The notes beneath the pieces are model-generated. The model saw only the letters and a program-made list of their open reading frames with translations. It was not told the origin of the DNA and searched no databases. 64,000 nucleotides of DNA from Muricea muricata (taxonomy: Eukaryota > Cnidaria > Anthozoa > Malacalcyonacea > Plexauridae): contig CAWLCR010000065.1 in the NCBI GenBank assembly GCA_963855995.1, positions 69,501-133,500 on the forward strand, read 5' to 3'. Position 1 is the first letter of the stretch. Each line of letters opens with the position of its first letter. Positions 25,740 to 34,400 of this stretch are shown here, piece after piece. Made by a program: the position numbers and the translations under genes.

Positions 25740-27611
25740 CTATGAAAAACTGGCGCGGGTTTTTTTTTGCAGTAGACTTATAATTGCTTCGCCGTATAGG
25801 GTATCAAACTGCAATAATCGACAAAAAAGCAGTGTCATTATATACTTACTGACTGTAATCCAAGCCAAACTTTGCCGACTGCTGCATCCAAGGCCACTTT
25901 CCAACAGTCTTCTATGGATCCAACGAACCAAGCGCATGCACGAAGTATCATTTGTATCTTGAGTATACAGTAAAATACCGTTCCCGTTACCACCCAAAGA
26001 ACAGCTGATTGGATGAGTATCCAGAACGAAAAACGATTGCCTATTGAAGCCAACAAGAAATGTGTATGGTTCACACGTATAAAGTCCGACTCCATGGGAC
26101 GACATCTGCGCAAAACGGAGTAGAACATGAACGAAATGATCTCTACCGGCAACAGAAAACACGCGTTGCGTTGCTTCGTCGACAAATTCTTCGGAAAGTG
26201 TGCAGTTGTTTATGAGATTGTTGTTTCTCATCAACGAATAAGCAGCAATCGGTTCGTATAATTCTTCTTTGACGCGCAGTTGATTAATAACAATAGGATA
26301 ATTATTAATAACATCTTCAGCTGTTGTTTTCAATTCACTCCATTCCAGAGGCTCATTTGATGCAAGAAATCGATTTGCTATCTCCAAACCAAGAAAAGCG
26401 CATGAATTTGTTCCGTCATTATCCACAGCTGTTTCCTCATTCTCGTATTCAATTGAAATAGCATTTGAACTATTCAAACGTTCCGCGGCTATCTTGTCCT
26501 GTTCACAAAGCGAACTTGCCTGACTTACTTGTAAAGGGACCACGTGTTCGACTGAAGCAGAAAAACTTTTACCCTTAGACAACATGGTAGTTACATCGTG
26601 CGCTGATGGTCGCAATTCTGGTTCAAATTTGGCGCAATTCTTGAAAGCATTCTCAAGTCGCCACCACTCAGAGACTTGAAGAAATTCATAGTCTGGTCCG
26701 TGTTGAGGTAAACGTTTTGCTTCTAGAAAAACTTTCAAAGACTCGATCGAATCTTTTTGGCTATCGGGGAACAAACAATGTTCATATGGATGATCGACGT
26801 CAGGATTCATAAGGCAATAAACTACCATAGCAAAACTCCAAATATCTGCTCGTTTCATATCCTCTTGGGTCATGGATCGTGTTGCCCGTAAATATGCTTC
26901 TGGAGCCATGAAAGCGGGCGTTCCGCGATCAACCCGAGCAGTACGTGTTTCCACAAGTGTTCGAGTCTGCAAATATGTTGCCCTGCTCTCTCCGAAATCC
27001 GCCAACTTGCACTTTATGGGACTTTCTGCGAATCGACAGGACTGCTCTTTTTCCGGAAGTTGCCCAAGGTAATGCTGGTTCGTGACCAATATATTGCTTG
27101 GTTTCAGATCGCGATGGACGATACCGTTGGAATGAAGAAAACACAGTCCTTCTGCAACATCGCGGGCGATCTCTAATGGACAGTGTTTTAGCGCCGAAAA
27201 TTCAAGTTTCTCATCAACAAACCGTAAAAACTCACTCAAATCGGTCACCGTCTTTTCAATTCCAAACACAGTGAAGTCGAAATACACATGCTCTATCATG
27301 ATTGCAAATGGTTCGGCGCAAAATGCAATAAAAGAAGCAATGTTCTTATGATCAGGAAGGGGATGAAGTAAACGTGCTTCTTTCAAAAATAAACGCTTAC
27401 TTTCCTTGGTCTGCGTGTGTAGTTGTTTCACCACAACATCTTCAAAAACATCATCACGCCTTTCGTACCGGCCAGAATACACAGCCCCAAAAGCTCCACT
27501 GCCTAAATGCTTCTCAGTTGAAAAATCACTCCAGTTAAATAAAGGAACGTCTAAATCAGGAACTGTATCACGGCGAAGAGAGAGTTGAGGAATTGCAAAT
27601 ATTCCAGCCAT
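25740..27611 (-). CDS. Protein kinase fused to putative C76-like cysteine peptidase domain
   Basis: Single long frame of 623 residues. Residues about 32-345 form a kinase: glycine loop GSGAFG (37-42), VVVK lysine 62, helix-C Glu 78, HRDLKPSN (166-173), DFGE (205-208), APE (236-238), ADIWSF, and ELRPS near the end. All catalytic residues are present. It looks serine/threonine or TKL-like from HRDLKPSN. A linker follows, then residues about 395-575 hold NDGTNSC (Cys 404), GVGLYTCEPYTFLVG and LDTHP (Asp 531, His 533). A Cys plus D-x-H layout is that of herpesvirus-tegument-type (C76) ubiquitin peptidases; that is inference from motif spacing. A good donor (GTAAGT) follows position 25850, so the last ~37 residues may be intron and the gene may continue leftwards. 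It lies about 650 bp upstream of the MULE transposase, same strand, with no obvious damage. Confidence 0.85.
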   Translation of the reverse strand: MAGIFAIPQLSLRRDTVPDLDVPLFNWSDFSTEKHLGSGAFGAVYSGRYERRDDVFEDVVVKQLHTQTKESKRLFLKEARLLHPLPDHKNIASFIAFCAEPFAIMIEHVYFDFTVFGIEKTVTDLSEFLRFVDEKLEFSALKHCPLEIARDVAEGLCFLHSNGIVHRDLKPSNILVTNQHYLGQLPEKEQSCRFAESPIKCKLADFGESRATYLQTRTLVETRTARVDRGTPAFMAPEAYLRATRSMTQEDMKRADIWSFAMVVYCLMNPDVDHPYEHCLFPDSQKDSIESLKVFLEAKRLPQHGPDYEFLQVSEWWRLENAFKNCAKFEPELRPSAHDVTTMLSKGKSFSASVEHVVPLQVSQASSLCEQDKIAAERLNSSNAISIEYENEETAVDNDGTNSCAFLGLEIANRFLASNEPLEWSELKTTAEDVINNYPIVINQLRVKEELYEPIAAYSLMRNNNLINNCTLSEEFVDEATQRVFSVAGRDHFVHVLLRFAQMSSHGVGLYTCEPYTFLVGFNRQSFFVLDTHPISCSLGGNGNGILLYTQDTNDTSCMRLVRWIHRRLLESGLGCSSRQSLAWITVSKYIMTLLFCRLLQFDTLYGEAIISLLQKKTRASFS

Positions 27612-27875
27612 TAATAAACACAGAATATCTTGATTAACTTAGAAAAAAAATTAAATACAGGGCATTCGAAAAAAAAATTCACGTACTAAATATTCATATG
27701 TATCCAAATAGAATTGTACATAATAATGATGCAATATTTACTAGTTATTCTATCAATCACACTTTGTGATTCGCGCTTGTTTTCCTAGATATCCGGTAAC
27801 TAAACGTAGCGAGCCATCACATTATTCTTGAAATCTAGTTTTCACGTTTCGTCCATTGCACCAATAGCATTATAG

Positions 27876-28078
27876 CAGTGGCGGATCCAGGGTAAGTCAA
27901 AATAAATTATAGCAGCTCAATTTTAAATTCAAAATAACTTTATAACAATGTCATAGGTTATGAATTTCAAAAGAATAAAATCTAACCAATGAAGTTGCTT
28001 TGAAGGTATTTTAAAATGTAAATATATCCTAGAATGAGCTGTGGTAATTTATTTTGACTTACGCTAGATCCGCCACTG
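27876..28078. mobile_element. hAT-type MITE with perfect 8-bp target duplication
   Basis: Terminal inverted repeats CAGTGGCGGATCCAGGGTAA and CAGTGGCGGATCTAGCGTAA (read inward) continue through GTCAAAATAAATT. Flanks are an exact 8-bp direct repeat, CATTATAG, at 27868-27875 and 28079-28086. An 8-bp duplication with CAGTGG-type ends fits the hAT superfamily. Length 203 bp, no ORF. Flanking 28090-30240 has no recognised gene; it contains short telomere-like CCCTAACCC text at 28245-28265. Confidence 0.9.
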
Positions 28079-30261
28079 CATTATAGCCAATGTTTTTTTG
28101 AAAAAAGGTAAAATCCGTTACCACAGCATTAAATAGCCAACCGATCCGAACGTTGTATTCCAGTAAAATTACTGGTTACAACGTTTGATAATTCCAACAG
28201 TTACTGGAATTGTCATTTCATGCATATAAAATGAACCCTGACCCAAACCCCAACCCTAACCCTACAACGTTCGTATCGGGTGAAATAGCATCCCAAAGTT
28301 AGTAAATTGGCAAAGTTCGGTAGTGAAATGCATTAGAATGTGAAAAATATATCAGCGTGACTATTTCACACATTTTGAAACATTTTACAATCAAACTTTT
28401 CAATTTCACCAACTTTAGGATGGTTTTTTATGTTGTGGTGAAAGATTTTCCCATTTCGATTTTTAATTTTTTTGGCTATTGGCAATTGGCCCATTGTCTA
28501 CTCGCCCGAGTCCTTTTACGCATGTCATGGTGAGTCGATTTTTCAAATTTCCACGTATTGGAAATGGGTATATGCAGGGCCAAAGTAATCTTGTTTTTTT
28601 GGTTGGGGAAATCAATTTTACATCAATTTATTTATAACATACAGAGTTTTCACTTGTTCAGCAGAATATTCCCAGGAATTTCCAGGAAAATTCCTATAGT
28701 ACTGTGGATCAAATCACCTAACACACCTGTGGACTGGTTAGTTAATTAATGTAGAAATATGGACATTCCCGTATAGGGATTTTCAATGACAATTTACAAT
28801 TGTTTTGACCATAAGGATATTAGTTTACAAAGCTGTCCTTCACTAATATTGTTATGTAATTACTGGTAGCCAAAATTAAAGTGGAAATTATTCATTTCCT
28901 GATGAAAGTCTTTCTTTTAATTTAAATTTAAAATGTTTGAGATTAGCTGTCAATTTTAATTCCTCATCTAATTCATTCCAAATTTTGGTTCCTTTCTATT
29001 TAAATGTTCTTCGACCCGTCACTGTCTGATACTTTGGTATGTCAAGTTCATTTTGAATATTATGAATCGAATAAATGCATTGAAGATAGTCATATATTTC
29101 TATTCATATTTCTATGATATCCTAAATTATAGTAGCAGGCAGCTACTTTCAAAAAAAATTTGCAGCACATAAATCCCCCCCCTAGAAATCTAGGGTGGTG
29201 GCTTCAACCTTAATGTAATCACATCCCTACCAACTTCCCATTCATTTTCTTTCTCAAAATTTCTAATAATTCTTAAAGCATAAACTTAAACTAGGTATGA
29301 AATGAAAAATTGGCAGCAAGAGGGCAGCATTAAACCAGTGTGTGTCAACTGACAACTGTCAAATATTATTGTTTATATATTACCTGGGAAATCTATTTTA
29401 TAACACAAAATAGGCCAGAGAAATTTTTTTATTGCATTCCCATTAAAAATATGTTAAAATAAGCAAGTGTATTTACAGGATGGTTGCGATTTTTTATGGA
29501 TTCAAAATGAAAACTTCAATCGACATGCAAGCATGATGGTTGGCACACATTCTTCAAGGCGTACCATATAAACATTTCAGTCGTTAAGTAGATACTATAT
29601 TTGTTGTAACCAATGATGCAATTGCTTAAAAATCATTAAGAGTCTGTATTTTAAAGGTATATTATTTAAAAAATGCATAAAGTCTGCTAAATTATTGGGG
29701 CTATGGCCCTATTATAAGTTATACAAAGCACTCTGCTGTTTCACAACACCCAATTGTTTAGCTCATTTTAACAGTTCTTTAAACACAGTTTTTCTGGTCA
29801 ATCGCCGAAGAAATATATTTGGGACTTTACGCAACGGCGACGCGAGACCTTGAGTTGAGGACGGAGTTCGATTTGATTATTTTTTATATGCTAATGTCTA
29901 AAAGTAGCGCTAGCTAGTTACTGATATATAAATTACATGCAAATCATATTCGCAAAACCTGTCAGGCTGTCAACCGAACGCAATCGTGAAAACTCTGAAA
30001 ACAATAGCACTCAAACAATAAAACAATACATTAAAATGTGATAAAATTACTCACCATTGGAATAAAACTTTGCTTTGAATCTTTGATTGCTTTTCGGACG
30101 AACAAAGTAGAAAAAGACGGTCTTTTCTACAAGACCACACGTGGATAGCCTGGGAAGCAGGCCTTTGCGGGCGGGCAGGGGTTTCCTCCGCCTCGCTCCC
30201 AACCCCGTTCCCCAAAACGCCTGCTCTGCAGGCTAACACGTGCATTGTGTGGTTGGGTTAG

Positions 30262-30540
30262 TTTTAAAGATTCCGGCTTTTCTCGTTCCGGTTTTTAGAG
30301 ATTCCGGCTCTTCTCGTTCCGGTTTTTAAAGATTCCGGCTTTTCTCGTTCCGGTTTTTAAAGATTCCGGCTTTTCTCGTTCCGGTTTTTAAAGATTCCGG
30401 CTTTTCTCGTTCCGGTTTTTAAAGATTCCGGCTTTTCTCGTTCCGGTTTTTAAAGATTCCGGCTCTTCTCGTTCCGGTTTTTCTCGTTCCCCGTTCCGTT
30501 CCTCGTTCCGTTCCCCGATTCCCCGTTCCGGCTTTTAAAG
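30262..30540 (-). repeat. 31-bp minisatellite (right arm), inverted relative to left
   Basis: About seven copies of the reverse-complemented 31-bp unit (TTCCGGCTTTTCTCG plus TTCCGGTTTTTAAAGA), then the CCCGTTCCG-rich segment and GGCTTTTAAAGATAGCC. It mirrors 18760-19033. Confidence 0.95.
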
Positions 30541-31179
30541 ATAGCCGTTCTGTTATTTCTCATTTTGCGCTGTTTTAAAAACGCGTAATAGATTTTCGCT
30601 TCTATTTGTCTTTGTGCCTAATTGTGTTTAATTTACGCACATGCTTACTGTTGCTTGAGATCAGCTCATTAACACAATTATGCATTTTTAAACAGCGCAA
30701 AATGAAAAATACTGGAATTTCAGGGGTCGCGTGTCGGTATTTACCACCTATCATTTTTTTCTAAAAAATTTTACAGATTAATAACAACATTCTGTATTTG
30801 CTGGCGGCGCAAAAACAAATCTTTTTTCGTTTAAAATTTTTGTGCGCAAGCCACTTAAAAATTAAGTATTTTGAACTCCCCCCTGCCTACAAAATTGAAC
30901 ATATGAAAACAAACTTGACAGAGATGCACACCCAGATGTCCTATTTTAGCAGTTGGTATCCGTAATTGAGCAAATATCCAGTTTAAAAGCGATTTTGTAT
31001 TCGGGGGATTTTTTTATACACCCTGTATACAAGTTAATTTTGCATTAAGTTCATGTGGCAAAAAGGCAGCACCTTGCGATAGTAACTCCTAGTAATAAAT
31101 ATATAAGTACTTACTGCACTTGCCATCGACCTTGCTACGTTGTTGTCGAAAGGATTCCCGGCGGCTTTCCCGCTTTTCT

Positions 31180-31358
31180 GTACGATACAGTTAATTGAAA
31201 ACAATAAGCTTTATTTTCCTTAAAATATAAAATAAACTTCGAAAAATAAACTACAAACGTATTTTGTTTCGATTTACAACAACAACCTATTTCCCGCCAA
31301 AATACATAAATTAATACGCCGTCAAAAATAGCGGCGCAAAATATAACTGTTTACGACA
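31180..31358 (-). repeat. 3' LTR of BEL/Pao element
   Basis: 179 bases, TG...CA ends, essentially identical to 37148-37327. Contains AATAAGCTTTATTTTCC and several AATAAA-like stretches. Confidence 0.95.
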
Positions 31359-31434
31359 CTCCCGAGGGTTGATCAAAGTTGATCAAATTAACATAACATA
31401 AACTAATGTCAATATTGATTACTTTACGTGTTCA

Positions 31435-34400
31435 TCACGTGATAGATAATCTTCTTGCCATTTCTCCTGCAATAGCTGCCTTTCGTCTCATTCTTTGTAT
31501 CTGGTTGTTTCTCAGTTTCTCTGCGTTGGGTTGATCCGTACGACTAATATCACGAACGTCTTCTTCTTCACGACTACGATCACGAACGTCTTCTTCTTTC
31601 GTAGTTGCCCTTACTTCAAGTGGTATCAGGTGTTGTATTGGTCGTCTAAGTGTGATCGGTTTACCGCCTTCGCCGTTTACCCTAACCTTTGCCGATCGCA
31701 CTACACCATCGCTGCTTGGAAGCAACTCTTCTACCTTGGCCAATTTCCAAAACATGCGTCGGGTATTGTCATTTCGTAAAATTACCATATCTCCTACAGC
31801 CATCGGTCCATTATCACTGTCCTTTAGATTCGTCTTCGACGATTCTCTTAAACTCAACAAGTACTCCGTTCTCCATTGTTTTATAAACTGATTTAGAACG
31901 CGTTGATGATACTTTGCTCGCTTGGTGAGCAAATGATTTGCGCTAACAATGTCATAATGCTTGTCATTAGGCACGCTTGAAATCTGTCGACCGTAAATCA
32001 AATGCGAGGGTGTGAGCGCATATGATATGCTCTGTTCATCATCATAAACAAATGTCATCGGTCGATTGTTTAGAGTGGCTTCAATCTCGACCAATAAAGT
32101 GTGCAGTTCTCCAAACGACAACGACGCGAGTCCAATGGCCTTTTTTAGGCAACGCTTAACACTTCGCACCATTCTCTCCCAGAATCCCCCATGCCAGGGG
32201 GCCTTTTCGGTGATGAACTCCCACGTCACTCGTCTGTTGGCAAAGTAGCGCTTTACATCTTTCGATTCACTAATCATCCTCACTTCTTTCGATGCAGATT
32301 TAAATGTCTTTGCATTGTCCGTCAAGATTTTATTTGGCAGTCCTCTGCGGCTGATGAAACGTCTGAAAGCTTGAAGAAAGGTAGCTGCTGACATGTTTTC
32401 TACCAGTTCCAAATGTAAAGCCCTCGTAGACGCACAGGTAAAGAGCGCTATGTATACCTTGTCTTGTTGGCGATTGTTACAAGATGAATTCTTTACGTAA
32501 ACAGGACCAGCAAAATCTATACCTGTGTTCGAGAAAGGAGGCTCTTCGCTTACTCGACATGTTGGAAGCTGTGGCGTCTTGGGTGTCGCAAATGGTTTTG
32601 CTTCCATCTTTCTGCACACGACACATCTTCTTACTACTTTTTTTACCGCTTCTCTACCCCTTTGGATCCAATATCTCTCTCGAATCGAATTGAGTGTATC
32701 CCTGATTCCATTATGGTGAACAACAGCGTGATGTTCACGGATAACTAGTTCGGTAAAGTAATGTTTTGAAGGTAAGATAACTGGTCGTTTCGCTTCCTGT
32801 TCTTGAGAAGAGTTCTGAATTCTTCCTTCGCATCGTATTAGCCCATCCTCGTCTAGAACAAGACCCAATCGTGAGACAACAGGTGTCAGAATTTTGGACG
32901 CTCCTGCAAGGTACTGTAACTCGCATTGAAATTCGTGTTCTTGAATGTTCCTGATTAGTATTCTTTCTGCTTCCTGTAATTCTTTTGCTGTCAACTCAGT
33001 GCTTTCGAACTTGTGGTGCGGGTTTTTCCACCTTTTAGCACATCTTCTAACGGTTGCTGTTACTCGTAACAATCTCAATTTGGTGCTATATCGACTCATA
33101 TCTATGATGTTGCCAATATCGGAGGTCTGACGATCGCAATTGGTTGATGGATTTGACATCGAGTACACAATGGTTGGTGAGGTCTTCTTGAGTTCGACCA
33201 GCGCCTTTTCTTCGTTATGGATACAACCTTGCTGTGGCTCTCGAGGCCAACACTCGGGCGAATGATTTAAGAACTCCGGGCCTGTCCACCAATTGTGACT
33301 TCTAACTAGATCTTCTGCCGTACAGCCCCTCGACGGTAGGTCGGCAATGTTGATCTCTCCCGGACAAAATCGCCAGTGCACTCGATCAAGAAGTTCCCTG
33401 ATTTCTTTCACTCTATTTTGAACGTACGGCTTCCAGGCTTTGTCATTTCGAATCCAACATAAGACAGTATAGGAATCGCTCCATAAGTATACTTCGGGGG
33501 GCGTTACAAGAAAATTCATTGCTTCTCTCACCGACTTGACCAGTCTAGTTAGAATAGTCGCTCCAAGCAACTCTAACCGAGGGATCGATTGCCGTTTCAT
33601 TGGAGCTACTCGTGACTTAGATGCGACGAGGTTGACTTCGATATCACCATTCGCATGCTCAGTACGAAGATAAACGACTGCCGCGTAAGCTTTGTTGGAT
33701 GCATCAGAGAATCCATGTAATTCGTGTTTCACAGGCGGGAACTCCTTCCTCTTGAAGTAACATCTCGGTACTTTGATGTCTTTCAAGTCGGCCAAGTTTT
33801 GAACCAATCTTTTCCATTTGACCAATAGCTCTCCTTTTAACTCGTCGTCCCAATCAATCTTCGCTAGACATAACTCTTGAAAGAATGTTTTCATCTTGAT
33901 CGTAAAGGGTGTTAACAGTCCGATCGGATCGAAGATCTTTGCAGAGAGCTGTAACACTGATCGCTTTGTGGCCGATAAAGTAGTGGCATACCTTGATAAT
34001 TTGACATAATCATGGAGGAGTGTGTCCTCATCAACGTCCCAAGGGATTCCTAAGACCTTTACTGGTTCCTTTCTTGCCTGCCCGTTGTCGCTGGTTTCGG
34101 TGCTTCTCGCGAGGTTATCATCATTCATTTCTATTAGGTTTGGAGCTTGATCTGTCGCTATCTTTTCTTGCAAGTGCTTTGAATTGGTGTGCCATTTTCG
34201 CAAAGTGAATCCCCCCGTACTCATCAAGCTTTGTGATCCCTCGTAAATTTCAACTGCTTCACTATCGTTCGAGGCACCGCCCGCGAAGTCATCGACGTAG
34301 AACGACTTTCGGAGTAACGACACGATCTCGGGATTCTTCTCTTCATTCACAGCCAAATGATGGTTTAGTACAGATGTTAAGATCGCAGGACTTGAAACAA

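Larger units (their letters stand above)
17966..31030. mobile_element. Candidate ~13-kb MULE with long terminal inverted arms and cargo kinase
   Basis: Left arm 17966-19033 and right arm 30262-31030 are inverted copies (roughly 80% alike by eye). Both run in the same order: GGGTGTATAAAAAA terminus; GTTTGTTTTCA/ATTTTGTTTTCA block; GGAGTTCAAAAT; AGCAAATAC/TGGAATGTTGTT; ACGCGACCC; GGCTATCTTTAAAAGCCGG; then a 31-bp minisatellite, where similarity ends. Each arm carries its own later insertion (about 18230-18705; about 30550-30715). Between them lie a MULE transposase and a kinase-peptidase gene, both minus strand. MULEs commonly have long terminal inverted repeats. Against a single insertion: no 9-bp target duplication is seen, only TATA at both outer ends, and the arms could be two independent repeats. 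Confidence 0.5.
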
